Assembly (NCBI RefSeq): GCF_001077815.2
Contig: NZ_CP011310.1
Coordinates: 496,001 to 560,000 of the forward strand
Origin: Aurantiacibacter atlanticus
GTDB taxonomy: Bacteria > Pseudomonadota > Alphaproteobacteria > Sphingomonadales > Sphingomonadaceae
Direction of reading: 5' to 3'
Length of the DNA stretch: 64,000 bases
Shown: positions 16,851 through 26,955 of the stretch, piece after piece
Layout of the letters: the number at the start of each line of letters is the position of its first letter
How positions within the stretch are numbered: the stretch's first letter is position 1
Position numbers and translations under genes: made by a program
Notes under the pieces: model-generated
Databases searched by the model: none
What the model was told of the DNA's origin: nothing
What the model saw: only the letters and a program-made list of their open reading frames with translations

Positions 16851-17153
16851 TCAGCTTTCTATTTCGGCGCGCAATTCACTCCACTCGGGATGCTTGCGGA
16901 ATTGTGCCGCGACATAGGAACATTGCGGGACGATGGTAAAATCCTTTTGGCGCGCATCGGCAATAAGAGCTTCCACCAGCTGGGCTGCGATGCCCTTTCC
17001 GCGCGCCTCGGGCGGGGTGAATGTATGTTCGGCAATGCGGGCCGAACCACGCGCCCGCCAGGTCAATTCTGCCGGCCTGTCGCTTCCGTCCACCTTTGCG
17101 CGATAGGCGCCGTGGGTCGTTTCGTCGGTAATTTCTATATCGGTCTGCGCCAT
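16851..17153 (-). CDS. Small GNAT-like N-acetyltransferase
   Basis: The ATG at 17153 is preceded by GGAG six bases upstream and gives 100 residues. The sequence has HTFTPPEARGKGIAAQLVEALI, the acetyl-CoA-binding Rx2GxG/A block, and SYVAAQFRKHPEW near the C-terminus. This is the short YidJ/GCN5-related type. The acceptor is unknown. It is convergent with the YdbT-like gene (12 bases apart) and divergent from the aldolase gene. Confidence 0.85.
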   Translation of the reverse strand: MAQTDIEITDETTHGAYRAKVDGSDRPAELTWRARGSARIAEHTFTPPEARGKGIAAQLVEALIADARQKDFTIVPQCSYVAAQFRKHPEWSELRAEIES

Positions 17154-17203
17154 GAGCGTCTCCTTCTTGCACCAAACGTGGCACAGGCCCATGGCGTTCC
17201 GCG

Positions 17204-18199
17204 ATGCAATTCTTGTCAGACAATGCCGCCCCCGTGCACTCCGCTGTCTGGGACGCGATGCGCGCTGCCGATGCAGCCGATACGCCATATGATACCGATG
17301 CGCTCAGCCGTGAGCTGGATGCAAGATTTTCATCGCTGTTCGAGCGAGAGTGCGCCGCGATGTGGGTGGCGACAGGAACGGCCGCCAATTGTCTCGCGCT
17401 GGCGAGCATGGTGGAGCCGCATGGCGGCGTGATTTGCCATGAAGAAGCCCATATTGAAATGGATGAATGCGGCGCGCCGGGGTTCTACCTTCACGGGGCA
17501 AAGCTGCTGCCGGCCAAGGGTGAGGGTGCTAAGCTGACGCCAGGGGATATCCGTCAGGTCCTTTCCGGCATAACCCGCGGCATTCATCAGGTTCCCGCAC
17601 AGGCAATTTCTATCACCCAAGCGAGCGAATACGGGTTGGTCTATTCTGCAAAAGAGATCGCCGCGATTGCGAAACTTGCTGCCCAATACGGCCTTGGCCT
17701 GCATATGGATGGCGCGCGGTTCGCCAATGCGGTCGCGTCTCTCGCTTGCGCGCCCGCGCAGGCTGCCGGTCCAATTGATGCACTCAGTTTCGGCTTTGTG
17801 AAGAACGGCGGGCTGGGAGCAGAAGCGATCGTGGTGTTCGATCCTGAAAAGGCGGAGATCCTGCGCTGGCGGCGCAAGCGTGCAGGGCATTTGCAAAGCA
17901 AGGGCCGTTTCCTTGCAGCGCAATTGCTGGCCATGCTCGATAACGATATTTGGCTTGCCAATGCGCGCGCGGCCAATACCGCGGCAGCAATGGTGGCAGT
18001 GGGTGCGGGTGATCGGTTAATCTATCCTCAGCAGGTGAATGAACTGTTCGTCCAGATGAATCCTGCCGAACGTGCCGCCCTACGCAAACAGGGCTTTTCC
18101 TTTTATGATTGGAATGATGCCAGCGTGCGTTTCGTCACCAGCTGGGCAACCGACCCTGACCATGCGGCTGCGCTGGGCAAGGCTATCGCCGCTTTATGA
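17204..18199 (+). CDS. ltaE: Threonine aldolase family PLP enzyme
   Basis: The 331-residue protein resembles low-specificity L-threonine aldolases, which split threonine to glycine and acetaldehyde. The N-terminal FLSDN, the substrate-loop TGTAANCLAL, the LHMDGARFANAV Asp/Arg block and the PLP lysine in SFGFVKNGGLGAEA are present. It overlaps the next gene, a transporter, by ATGA. Other beta-eliminating lyases share the fold, so substrate choice is inferred. Confidence 0.88.
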   Translation: MQFLSDNAAPVHSAVWDAMRAADAADTPYDTDALSRELDARFSSLFERECAAMWVATGTAANCLALASMVEPHGGVICHEEAHIEMDECGAPGFYLHGAKLLPAKGEGAKLTPGDIRQVLSGITRGIHQVPAQAISITQASEYGLVYSAKEIAAIAKLAAQYGLGLHMDGARFANAVASLACAPAQAAGPIDALSFGFVKNGGLGAEAIVVFDPEKAEILRWRRKRAGHLQSKGRFLAAQLLAMLDNDIWLANARAANTAAAMVAVGAGDRLIYPQQVNELFVQMNPAERAALRKQGFSFYDWNDASVRFVTSWATDPDHAAALGKAIAAL

Positions 18200-19125
18200 G
18201 CAATGCGATTCCCGATCATGCGCTGCTGCGGCCGCGCGTTGTTATCCCCTTCCTCCTGACTGGGATTATCTGGGGCTCGACATGGTGGGTGATCACCGAC
18301 CAGATCGATGGCATCGCGCCAAGCTGGTCGGTCGCGATACGTTTTGCAGTGGCCACCCCTGCCATGTTTCTTGTTGCCCGCCTTATGGGCAAGAACCTGC
18401 GTATCGGCAGCAAGGGGCACTGGCTGGCGCTGCTGATCGGCATCACGCAGTTCTGCGGTAACTTCAATTTCGTCTATCGGTCCGAACTGCATCTGACATC
18501 CGGGATCGTGGCTGTCATGTTCACCATGCTGATCGTTTTCAATGCGTTTCTCGGTTGGCTGTTGTTGGGGCAGAGGATTACGCGCAACTTCATGATCGGC
18601 ACATGTGTCGCGATGAGTGGTATTGCACTGCTCCTGTGGCATGAGGCGGGGCTTAATCCGCTGGGCGGTTCCATACCGCTAGGCATCGTCTGGGCCCTGC
18701 TCGGCATACTTTCGGCCAGCATTGCCAATGTCGTGCAGGCCAACGACACGGGGCGCGCATTGCCGATGGTCAGCCTGCTGGCATGGGCCATGCTGTACGG
18801 GACGATCGCCGATTTCGCACTGGCATATGTTACCGCCGGGCCGCTTGAACTGCCCGTGCGGGCCAGCTTCTGGTTTGGCATCGCCTGGCTGGCTCTGGCT
18901 GGATCGGTGGTGACCTTTCCGCTTCATTACACAATGGTGCGAGAGATCGGCGCGGGCCGCGCAGCCTATAACGGCATTGTCACCGTGATAGTCGCCATGC
19001 TCCTATCTACGATTTTCGAAAATTATCGCTGGAACGGTTTGACCGTCAGCGGGGCGATACTGGCGGTGATCGGACTGGTGATAGCATTGCGGGCGCGGCA
19101 GCTGCCGTCAAAGCAGACTGCGTAG
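18196..19125 (+). CDS. EamA/DMT-family transporter
   Basis: The 309-residue inner-membrane protein has ten hydrophobic helices in two EamA repeats, beginning with the typical LTGIIWGSTWWVI. Such transporters export amino acids or other metabolites. Coupling to the threonine aldolase gene (ATGA) hints at an amino-acid-related substrate, but this is only context. The last 18 bases overlap the convergent epimerase gene. Confidence 0.86.
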   Translation: MSNAIPDHALLRPRVVIPFLLTGIIWGSTWWVITDQIDGIAPSWSVAIRFAVATPAMFLVARLMGKNLRIGSKGHWLALLIGITQFCGNFNFVYRSELHLTSGIVAVMFTMLIVFNAFLGWLLLGQRITRNFMIGTCVAMSGIALLLWHEAGLNPLGGSIPLGIVWALLGILSASIANVVQANDTGRALPMVSLLAWAMLYGTIADFALAYVTAGPLELPVRASFWFGIAWLALAGSVVTFPLHYTMVREIGAGRAAYNGIVTVIVAMLLSTIFENYRWNGLTVSGAILAVIGLVIALRARQLPSKQTA

Positions 19126-19884
19126 CCCTTCGCGATAAGTGGGGAATGCGGGCTTCCAGCCGAGCAGGCGCTTTGCCTTGCCATTCGCCACCCGTCTGTT
19201 CTCTGCATAAAACCCGCGCGCCATTTCAGAAAGATCCGCCTCGTCCAGCGATTGGAGCGGAGGCAATTTCTGGCCAATCAGGCGGCACCCCTCCTCGATC
19301 ACCGCATTCTGGCTGCACGGCATATCATCACCAAGGTTATAAGCCCCTGCTGGCGCGTTCTGGCTGATTGCGGCCAGCACACCGCTGGCAATATCACTGA
19401 CATGCACGCGGCTGAAAACCTGCTCCGGCAGATCGATCCGGTGTGCCTTGCCGCTGCGGATACGTTCAAGCGGATTGCGACCCGGCCCGTAGATGCCGGG
19501 AAGGCGAAATATCTGGCCTCCCCGCGCCAGCCATTCTGCATCGCAATCGGCCCGCAAATTCCTTCTTCCGATGCCGATAGGGGCAGCTTCATCAACCCAT
19601 GCCCCGCCTGTGTCGCCATAGATCCCGGTTGAAGAGAGATAGCCAATGCGCTTGCCAGACAGCGCCGCGCCATAAGATGACAGCACCGGATCACCGCCAT
19701 CGGCTGGCGGGACGCTCGACAGTATATAATCTGCATGGGCAATCTGCGCCATCATGCCAGCCTCGTCGGCAAAATTTACATCGCCGGATGAACCTGTGGC
19801 GCTAATGGTCCAGGCCTGTGATTTAGCAGCAGTTGCAATGCAGCGCGACGTATAGCCGAGCCCGAAAATGAACAGATGTGCCAT
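19108..19884 (-). CDS. NAD(P)-binding SDR / epimerase-like protein (YeeZ-like)
   Basis: Starting at the ATG at 19884 the protein has 258 residues with an extended-SDR Rossmann fold. The N-terminus reads HLFIFGLGYTSRCIA, and YLSSTGIYGDTGG and RLPGIYGPGRN supply the Tyr region. The size matches the short YeeZ group of nucleoside-diphosphate-sugar epimerase-like proteins, whose substrates are largely unknown. It overlaps the EamA gene tail to tail and is divergent from pepN. Confidence 0.82.
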   Translation of the reverse strand: MAHLFIFGLGYTSRCIATAAKSQAWTISATGSSGDVNFADEAGMMAQIAHADYILSSVPPADGGDPVLSSYGAALSGKRIGYLSSTGIYGDTGGAWVDEAAPIGIGRRNLRADCDAEWLARGGQIFRLPGIYGPGRNPLERIRSGKAHRIDLPEQVFSRVHVSDIASGVLAAISQNAPAGAYNLGDDMPCSQNAVIEEGCRLIGQKLPPLQSLDEADLSEMARGFYAENRRVANGKAKRLLGWKPAFPTYREGLRSLL

Positions 19885-19936
19885 CTCGTGCATTTAGATA
19901 CTCGACAGCCCGAAGATAAGGACCCAAGTCTCAGCC

Positions 19937-22603
19937 ATGGATATAGCTCGCACCCCCTCTACGCCTGAAGGCAATCCCGAAATGGCCGATGCCGCGCAGG
20001 AACCGCGCCAGCCGGCTGCCATCCGGCGCGAGGATTATCGTCCAACTGCCTGGCTGGTCCCCGAAGTGTCCCTGGAATTCGATCTGGCCCTTCAGGCAAC
20101 GCGGGTTACCTCCACCCTGACCGTTGCGCGCAATGCCGCGGCCGATGCTTCCCCCACCATCCGCTTGAACGGAGAAGGGCTGGAGCCGATGGCAGTCAAG
20201 GTGGATGGTGCGATGATCGATAGCTGGGTCATGGATGATGCCGATCTGATCGTTACTCTGCCCGGCGATGCCCATTCCATTGAAATCACCACCAGCATCA
20301 ATCCCGCGGCCAATACCGCGCTGATGGGCCTGTTTGCATCTAACGGCATGCTGTGCACACAATGCGAGGCCGAAGGGTTTCGCCGTATCACCTTTTTTCC
20401 AGACCGGCCCGATGTGCTGTCAACCTATCGTGTGCGCATGCATGGTCCCAAGACAGACTTTCCCGTGCTGCTTTCGAATGGCAATCTTGAAGAGCAAGGC
20501 GATGATGGTGACGGCACCCATTGGGCGCAGTGGCATGATCCCTGGCCCAAGCCGAGCTATCTATTTGCTCTGGTAGCGGGTGATCTGATCGCCAATTCAG
20601 ACAGCTTCACCACGATGTCAGGCCGCGAAGTTGCGCTCAACATATGGGTTCGCGAAGGTGATGAGAGCCGCACCGGCCACGCGATGGAATCGCTCAAGAA
20701 AAGCATGCGCTGGGACGAAGAGGTGTTCGGGCGCGAATATGACCTCGACCTCTTCAACATCGTTGCTGTCAGCGATTTCAACATGGGCGCGATGGAGAAC
20801 AAAGGGTTGAACGTCTTCAACACCAAGTATGTGCTGGCCGATGAAAACACTGCGACAGATGGCGATTTTGACGGTGTTGAAGGCGTCATTGCGCATGAAT
20901 ATTTCCACAATTGGTCGGGCAATCGCGTGACCTGCCGTGACTGGTTTCAGCTCAGCCTGAAAGAAGGCTTCACCGTGCTGCGCGATCAGCTGTTCAGCCA
21001 GGACATGGGTAGCGCACCTGTCAAACGCATTGAGGATGTGCGCGTGCTGCGCGGGGCGCAATTCCCTGAGGACTCCGGCCCGCTGGCGCATCCCATCCGG
21101 CCCGACAGTTTTCGCGAGATCAGCAATTTTTATACCGCCACTATTTATAATAAGGGTGCAGAAGTCATTCGCATGATCCGCACTATGGCGGGCGAAGAGG
21201 CTTTCCGCGCCGGATCCGATCTCTATTTTCAAAGGCATGACGGGCAGGCGGTAACCTGTGAGGATTTCGTGAAGGCGATGGAGGACGGAGCGGGGCTGGA
21301 TTTGTCGCAATTCCGCTTGTGGTATTCACAGGCTGGCACGCCAAAGGTGACTGTCCGGCTGGAACATTCGGGCGATACCGCCACCCTGCACCTGTCGCAG
21401 GATGTGCCAGCGACGCCGGGCCAGCCTGACAAACACCCCATGCCCATTCCATTGAAGGTGACGCTGTTCGATCCCGAAACGGGCAATCGTGCTGCGGGTC
21501 ACGATGGTGAACAACTGGTTACGCTGACCAAGGCTCAAGCTAGCTTGAGCTTTCCTGGCCATGTGCGCCGCCCGGTTTTATCGATCAATCGCGGCTTTTC
21601 CGCGCCAATCGTAATAGAGCGTGACATTGCACAGGAAGAACTGGTCTTCCTTGCCGCGCATGATGACGATCCCTTCGCCCGGTACGAAGCTTTGCAGGAC
21701 CTTGTGGTGCGCCATCTCAAGGACGCAGCAGACGACAGGTTGGACGATGGCGCACGCAAGCATGGGCGCGCGGCCATCATCGAGGCGATCAGATCGGTAA
21801 TGGCAGATGATACGCTGGACGACCTGATGCGCGGTGAACTGTTTATCCTGCCAAGCGAAACCTATCTGGCTGAAGCAATGCCCGTCGCTGATCCGGGCCG
21901 CATTCATGCCGAACGTCAGGCGCTGCGCGCTGCTATCGGTGCCTTTCTGGAGGATGATTTCGTGGCGCTCCACACCCGCGCATCCGACGTGCCCTACAGT
22001 CTGGAAGCAGCGGCGCGCGGTGCCCGCAAGGTGAAGACGCAAGCACTCGTCTATCTTGCCGCGGGCAATCCGGAACGTGCTGCCGGTATGGCTGCCGCGC
22101 AATATGATGCGGCGGACAACATGACCGACCGGCAGGGCGCATTGATGGTGCTGTGTGGTCTCTCAGCTGTGGAGCGGACCAATAAGCTCATCGATTTCTA
22201 CAATCGCTACCAGGGCAATCCGCTTGTCATCGACAAGTGGTTTGCGCTGCAGGCAAGTTCGATGCATCCCTCTGCACTGGAGCATGTAAAGGCGCTGGCC
22301 GACCACCCCGACTTTACGATGAAGAATCCCAACCGTGTCCGCTCGCTCTATATGGCGATGGCTTATAATCCGCATGCTTTTCATGCCGAGGATGGTGAGG
22401 GTTATCGCATGATCGGAGACGTGATCCTTGCTCTTGATCCGATCAATCCGCAAACCGCCTCGCGCTTTGTCCCGCCGCTGGGCCGCTGGCGGCGTATCGA
22501 GGCGGGACGTTCACAGCTTATGCGCGAACAGCTTGAACGGATCGGCAAGGCGCCGGGGCTTTCGCGCGATACGCATGAACAGGTCAGCCGCAGCCTTGGC
22601 TGA
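19937..22603 (+). CDS. pepN: Aminopeptidase N (M1 family)
   Basis: This 888-residue zinc metallopeptidase removes N-terminal residues from peptides. It shows the exopeptidase signature NMGAMENKGLN at about 280 and the zinc motif HEYFHNWSGNR at about 321 with the downstream Glu in LKEGFTVLRD. The C-terminal Ig-like and helical repeat domains of the E. coli type (DUF3458) follow. Length is normal. The gene end overlaps the pgeF start by 29 bases. Confidence 0.95.
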   Translation: MDIARTPSTPEGNPEMADAAQEPRQPAAIRREDYRPTAWLVPEVSLEFDLALQATRVTSTLTVARNAAADASPTIRLNGEGLEPMAVKVDGAMIDSWVMDDADLIVTLPGDAHSIEITTSINPAANTALMGLFASNGMLCTQCEAEGFRRITFFPDRPDVLSTYRVRMHGPKTDFPVLLSNGNLEEQGDDGDGTHWAQWHDPWPKPSYLFALVAGDLIANSDSFTTMSGREVALNIWVREGDESRTGHAMESLKKSMRWDEEVFGREYDLDLFNIVAVSDFNMGAMENKGLNVFNTKYVLADENTATDGDFDGVEGVIAHEYFHNWSGNRVTCRDWFQLSLKEGFTVLRDQLFSQDMGSAPVKRIEDVRVLRGAQFPEDSGPLAHPIRPDSFREISNFYTATIYNKGAEVIRMIRTMAGEEAFRAGSDLYFQRHDGQAVTCEDFVKAMEDGAGLDLSQFRLWYSQAGTPKVTVRLEHSGDTATLHLSQDVPATPGQPDKHPMPIPLKVTLFDPETGNRAAGHDGEQLVTLTKAQASLSFPGHVRRPVLSINRGFSAPIVIERDIAQEELVFLAAHDDDPFARYEALQDLVVRHLKDAADDRLDDGARKHGRAAIIEAIRSVMADDTLDDLMRGELFILPSETYLAEAMPVADPGRIHAERQALRAAIGAFLEDDFVALHTRASDVPYSLEAAARGARKVKTQALVYLAAGNPERAAGMAAAQYDAADNMTDRQGALMVLCGLSAVERTNKLIDFYNRYQGNPLVIDKWFALQASSMHPSALEHVKALADHPDFTMKNPNRVRSLYMAMAYNPHAFHAEDGEGYRMIGDVILALDPINPQTASRFVPPLGRWRRIEAGRSQLMREQLERIGKAPGLSRDTHEQVSRSLG

Positions 22604-23294
22604 CGAAAATCTGCATAAGGTCGAACCTGTCCGCTCACGCCTGCTGACGATGCCGCATGGCTTCCTTACGGCGCGGCAGAGCGAGCATAAGCGGTTCGAC
22701 CTTATATCAAGGGGCGCAGAACCGGTATTCGTCAGGCAGGTCCATTCAGCCCGCGTTCTTAATGTCGACAAGCCGTTCAAACGCGAAAACATTCCCGAAG
22801 CGGATGCCATGGTGACGACACACCGTGCACTGATGCTGGGCATTGTCACCGCCGATTGTGCGCCAATATTGTTTGAGGATGTGGAGGCGGGCGTAATTGG
22901 CGCAGCTCATGCCGGCTGGCGCGGTGCACAGGCCGGAATCGCCCATGCCACTGTCAGCGAAATGGAAAAGCTCGGCGCATCGCGCCGCGCCATTCGTGCC
23001 AGTATCGGGCCCTGTATCCGCCAGGACAGCTATGAGGTTGACGACGCATTCCGCGAATATTTCGTGTTTCCACAGGATGATGAATTCTTCAGCACCGGTA
23101 GGGATGGGCACTGGCAGTTTGATCTGGCCGGCTATGTCGCGGCACAGCTTGTGTCACTGCTGGGTGGGGATTCGGTCGAGATTACGGGCATCGACACTTA
23201 CGCCAATGCAGAGCACTTCCATTCTTTCCGCCGCGCCACGCATCTTGGTAAGGCAAGCCAGGGCCGCCAGTACTCTCTGATCGCCATTTCCTGA
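22575..23294 (+). CDS. pgeF: Peptidoglycan editing factor PgeF (YfiH / DUF152), internally shortened
   Basis: The family contains purine-nucleoside-type enzymes and, in E. coli, corrects L-Ser misincorporation in peptidoglycan. The catalytic residues are all visible: His of VRQVHS, Cys of TADCAPI and His of AAHAGWRG, plus SIGPCI. In contrast, only about 26 residues separate the HGFLT start from QVH, against about 51 in E. coli YfiH, so the GGVS...SLN...NR region is missing. The start at 22575 lies inside pepN; a later ATG at 22650 is also possible. The family is sure, full activity is not. Confidence 0.8.
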   Translation: MNRSAAALADENLHKVEPVRSRLLTMPHGFLTARQSEHKRFDLISRGAEPVFVRQVHSARVLNVDKPFKRENIPEADAMVTTHRALMLGIVTADCAPILFEDVEAGVIGAAHAGWRGAQAGIAHATVSEMEKLGASRRAIRASIGPCIRQDSYEVDDAFREYFVFPQDDEFFSTGRDGHWQFDLAGYVAAQLVSLLGGDSVEITGIDTYANAEHFHSFRRATHLGKASQGRQYSLIAIS

Positions 23295-23524
23295 CAGGTC
23301 GCTGACCCGCTTGGACGTTATGATATCAGGCCACGTTTGTGCCCACTATCATACTAAGGCGAAAAGGCGGGTTGGCAGGCGTGATTTGCTCGTCTATCAG
23401 CCCGCCAAGATGCCTACAGGGGCCTGCATCACGCAGGCTTCATCCAGAGGCAGTAACGGTTTTCTTTTTCGAGCCGCCGGTTCCGTCAACGGATTCGCGC
23501 GGTGCCACAGGCAAGGCAAGGGAC

Positions 23525-24091
23525 ATGGCAACCAGCACGGGTAATCCTGACGCGAACCAGATCGCCGGCGATGACGGCGTTCGCCGCCGCGACTTTATCG
23601 AAATTGCGGCAGTTTCGGCTGCTGGCGTAGGCGGGCTGGTCGTGGTCATGCCGCTGATCAGCCAGATGTCGCCATCGGCAGATGTATTGGCAGAAAGCAC
23701 GACTGAACTTGACATTGGCGCACTTGAAACAGGGCAGGCGGTTAAGGCGGTTTTCCGCAAGCAGCCGGTCTTTGTGCGGCGCCTGACAGCCGCTGAAATG
23801 GAAGCGGCTGAAGCGGTTGATGCCGATTCGCTGCGCGATCCGCAGACGTTGGCCGATCGCACGCAGGTCGGTCATGAAGATGTGCTCGTGGTCATGGGTG
23901 TCTGCACCCATCTGGGCTGCGTTCCACTGGGTGCGGCAGAAGGTGAGAACAAGGGCGAATTTGGCGGTTATTTCTGCCCGTGCCACGGTTCACACTATGA
24001 TACTGCCGCGCGCATTCGCAAAGGTCCGGCGCCAAGCAATTTGCTGGTCCCGGAATACACTATTACCGACACGCTGCTCGTGATCGGCTGA
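23525..24091 (+). CDS. petA: Ubiquinol-cytochrome c reductase iron-sulfur subunit (Rieske)
   Basis: The ATG at 23525 gives 188 residues. An RRRDF twin-arginine-like leader precedes a single anchor (about 25-48). The Rieske cluster boxes are CTHLGC (near 127) and CPCHGSH (near 150), with two Cys and two His ligating 2Fe-2S. It is the first gene of petABC. The preceding 230-base stretch (23295-23524) holds no gene I can support and probably carries the promoter. Confidence 0.95.
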   Translation: MATSTGNPDANQIAGDDGVRRRDFIEIAAVSAAGVGGLVVVMPLISQMSPSADVLAESTTELDIGALETGQAVKAVFRKQPVFVRRLTAAEMEAAEAVDADSLRDPQTLADRTQVGHEDVLVVMGVCTHLGCVPLGAAEGENKGEFGGYFCPCHGSHYDTAARIRKGPAPSNLLVPEYTITDTLLVIG

Positions 24092-24110
24092 GGCAAGGAA
24101 GAGACGGACT

Positions 24111-25406
24111 ATGAGCTTTCCCTGGGCCAAGGAATATGCGCCGAAAAACGGCTTCACCCAGTTTATCGACGATCGGCTGCCCCTGCCGCGGCTGGTCTAT
24201 AACGCTGTTGGTGCAGGCTATCCTGTGCCTCGCAATCTTTCCTATTTCTGGAATTTCGGCGTGTTGGCGGGCTTCTGCCTCATGCTGCAGATTGTTACTG
24301 GCATCGTGCTGGCCATGCATTATGCCGCCAATGCTGATGTCGCCTTCGCATCGGTTGAGCACATCATGCGTGACGTCAACTGGGGCTGGCTGATGCGCTA
24401 TGCGCACGCCAATGGCGCCAGTTTCTTCTTCATGGTGATCTACATCCATATTTTTCGCGGCTTTTTCTACGCTAGTTACAAGCCGCCGCGTGAAATGATC
24501 TGGTTGATCGGTGTCGTTATCTTCCTGTTGATGATGGCGACCGCTTTCATGGGCTATGTTCTTCCTTGGGGGCAGATGAGCTTCTGGGGCGCCAAGGTCA
24601 TCACCGGCCTGTTCGGGGCCATCCCGCTCGTGGGCGAACCGCTGCAGATCTGGTTGCTTGGTGGTTATGCACCGGATAATGCCGCGCTCAACCGCTTCTT
24701 CAGCCTGCATTACCTGCTGCCTTTCGTGATCGCAGGTTGTGTTATCCTGCATATCTGGGCGTTGCACATTCCGGGGTCTTCCAACCCCACTGGTGTTGAG
24801 GTGAAGCAGGAAAGCGATACCCTGCCATTCCATCCGTATTATACGGCGAAGGACGGCTTCGGATTGGGCGTGTTCCTGTTGCTCTATTTCGTATTCCTGT
24901 TCTTCATGCCGAACATGCTGGGCCATCCGGACAATTACATTCCGGCAAACCCGCTTTCGACGCCTGCGCTGATCGTGCCCGAATGGTATTTCTATCCGTT
25001 CTACGCGATCCTGCGCGCCTTCACTTTCGATTTCATCCTGCCCGCCAAATTGTGGGGTGTATTGGCCATGTTCGCGGCAATCCTGGTGTGGTTCTTCCTG
25101 CCATGGTTGGACAAGGGCCCGGTCCGCAGCGGGCATTACCGCCCGCTATTCCGCAAGTTCTTCTGGTTTGGCCTGATCCCCTGCATGGCAGCGCTGTTCT
25201 ATCTCGGTGGTGCACATGCTGAAGAACCGTACATCATGTTCAGCCAGATCGCGACTGCGTACTACTTCCTGCACTTCCTCGTGATCCTGCCGATCGTGTC
25301 TTCGATCGAAAGGCCCGATCCAATGCCATATTCGATAACCGAAGCAGTATTGGGATCGGACAAGAAGGCTGTGCTGGGCGAAAACGCTGAGCCGATTGCG
25401 GTTTAA
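24111..25406 (+). CDS. petB: Cytochrome b of the bc1 complex
   Basis: The 431-residue subunit spans the membrane eight times and carries two b haems. It has the N-terminal [10 protein letters not shown] region, the first haem-helix histidines in [16 protein letters not shown] and [19 protein letters not shown], the Qo-site motif PEWYF, and the second His pair in [20 protein letters not shown]. It sits between petA and petC, 19 bases after petA. Confidence 0.97.
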   Translation: MSFPWAKEYAPKNGFTQFIDDRLPLPRLVYNAVGAGYPVPRNLSYFWNFGVLAGFCLMLQIVTGIVLAMHYAANADVAFASVEHIMRDVNWGWLMRYAHANGASFFFMVIYIHIFRGFFYASYKPPREMIWLIGVVIFLLMMATAFMGYVLPWGQMSFWGAKVITGLFGAIPLVGEPLQIWLLGGYAPDNAALNRFFSLHYLLPFVIAGCVILHIWALHIPGSSNPTGVEVKQESDTLPFHPYYTAKDGFGLGVFLLLYFVFLFFMPNMLGHPDNYIPANPLSTPALIVPEWYFYPFYAILRAFTFDFILPAKLWGVLAMFAAILVWFFLPWLDKGPVRSGHYRPLFRKFFWFGLIPCMAALFYLGGAHAEEPYIMFSQIATAYYFLHFLVILPIVSSIERPDPMPYSITEAVLGSDKKAVLGENAEPIAV

Positions 25407-25435
25407 GTGGCCGGGTTTAAGGGAAAGACGATATT

Positions 25436-26314
25436 ATGATCCGCCTCGTTGGTATCCTCATCGGCCTCGGCTTTACGTTTGTGGCACTCCTCTCTTTCGT
25501 GTTCGGCTTTATTACTTGGTCGACCGAGGAACCTGAAGAAACAGCCGAACATGCCTTCCATCTTGAAGCGCACGCTCCTGCAGGCGGTTTCGACTTTGAT
25601 GGACCTTTGGGTAATTGGGATGCTGCGCAATTGCAGCGCGGCTACCAGGTTTACAAGGAAGTGTGCTCTGCCTGCCACTCGCTCGAATATGTGGCTTTCC
25701 GCAATTTGGGCGAGCTTGGCTATTCGGAAGACCAGATCAAGGCAGAAGCTGCCAGCTGGCAGGTACCCGGAATCAATGGCGACACCGGCGAAGACGAACT
25801 GCGCCCGGCAACGGGAACAGATTACTTCCCCTCGCCCTATCCCAATGACGTGGCGGCAGCTGCGGCCAACAACAATGCGATCCCGCCTGATCTTTCACTG
25901 ATCACAAAGGCACGCGAGGATGGTTCCAACTACGTTTATTCGTTGCTGACCGGCTATGATAATCCGGCGACCTACGCGAATGAAGAGGGCGAGGCATTTG
26001 CTGAGATGTTCCCCGATTCCATGCCGGGCACAGGTCTCCACTTCAATCCCTATTTCCCCAACCTCAATCTGGCGATGGCACCGCCGCTGACAGGTGCCGG
26101 GCAGGTGACTTATGCAGATGGTACAGAAGCGACTGTCAGTCAGATGGCAAAGGATGTTTCTGCCTTCCTCACATGGACTGCAGAACCCCGCCTGATTGAA
26201 CGCAAGCAAACCGGTTGGTGGGTGATCATCTTCACTCTGTTTGCGACGATCCTTGCGTGGTTTGCCAAAAAGCAGGTCTGGGCTGGCCTGAAGCCGGGTC
26301 GCCGCGAGGATTGA
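25436..26314 (+). CDS. petC: Cytochrome c1
   Basis: The 292-residue subunit has an N-terminal hydrophobic segment, the covalent haem motif CSACH near residue 77, the axial Met in NLAMAPPL near 213, and a C-terminal anchor ending with AWFAKKQVWAGLKP. It passes electrons from the Rieske protein to soluble or membrane cytochrome c. It is followed six bases later by apt. Confidence 0.96.
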   Translation: MIRLVGILIGLGFTFVALLSFVFGFITWSTEEPEETAEHAFHLEAHAPAGGFDFDGPLGNWDAAQLQRGYQVYKEVCSACHSLEYVAFRNLGELGYSEDQIKAEAASWQVPGINGDTGEDELRPATGTDYFPSPYPNDVAAAAANNNAIPPDLSLITKAREDGSNYVYSLLTGYDNPATYANEEGEAFAEMFPDSMPGTGLHFNPYFPNLNLAMAPPLTGAGQVTYADGTEATVSQMAKDVSAFLTWTAEPRLIERKQTGWWVIIFTLFATILAWFAKKQVWAGLKPGRRED

Positions 26315-26320
26315 TAACGG

Positions 26321-26860
26321 GTGACGATCGCGGATGATCTTCGAGAGCTTATCCGCACCGTCCCTGATTTTCCCAAGCCCGGAATCCGATTTCGCGATGT
26401 GACCACGCTATTGGCACATGGCGACGGGCTGAGGCGATCGGTGGCCGGCCTTGCAGGGTTGGCCGATGGGCTCGACATTGACAGCGTAGCAGGGATCGAA
26501 GCGCGCGGTTTCATCTTTGGCAGCGCGCTTGCCGTCCACCTCGGCCTTGGCTTCATCCCATTGCGCAAGCCCGGCAAGCTTCCGGTCGCGACCATCGGCG
26601 AAGACTACGATCTTGAATATGGCAAGGCCCGGCTCGAACTCGATCCAACATTGCTCAAACCCGGCCAGCGCGTGCTTCTCGTGGATGATCTGCTGGCAAC
26701 AGGCGGGACTGCCGTGGCGGGAACGCGCCTCTTGCGCCGCGCAGGCGGGGTGGTGAACAGCGCGGTCTTTGTGATCGACCTGCCTGAACTCGGAGGAGCC
26801 GGTCTTCTCGCCGAAATGGAGGTCGCAGCCCAGAGTATTGTCGGGTTTGATGGACATTAA
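26321..26860 (+). CDS. apt: Adenine phosphoribosyltransferase
   Basis: This 179-residue salvage enzyme makes AMP from adenine and PRPP. Diagnostic blocks are PDFPKPGIRFRDVT at the N-terminus, GIEARGFIFGSALA, and the PRPP loop VLLVDDLLATGGTA near residue 120. GTG is the start. Its position right after petC suggests read-through from the bc1 promoter. Confidence 0.95.
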   Translation: MTIADDLRELIRTVPDFPKPGIRFRDVTTLLAHGDGLRRSVAGLAGLADGLDIDSVAGIEARGFIFGSALAVHLGLGFIPLRKPGKLPVATIGEDYDLEYGKARLELDPTLLKPGQRVLLVDDLLATGGTAVAGTRLLRRAGGVVNSAVFVIDLPELGGAGLLAEMEVAAQSIVGFDGH

Positions 26861-26955
26861 GCCCTCACCGCAAACCCAAGGCTCGATAAAGCGCGGGAAA
26901 AAAATCACGCGTCGTGCATTGAGAGGATAACTGGGGCAATGGGTCGGGGAGATTA

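Noticed and set aside
22428..22574. A longer N-terminus for PgeF, within pepN
   Set aside because: It would need 147 bases of pepN in another frame; the ATG at 22575 is the natural short overlap. The chance GGVSRR in that reading is not a restored family block, as the rest does not align.
24063..25136. A 357-codon minus-strand frame across petB
   Set aside because: It is antisense to cytochrome b, with no motif or start signal; a codon-bias shadow.
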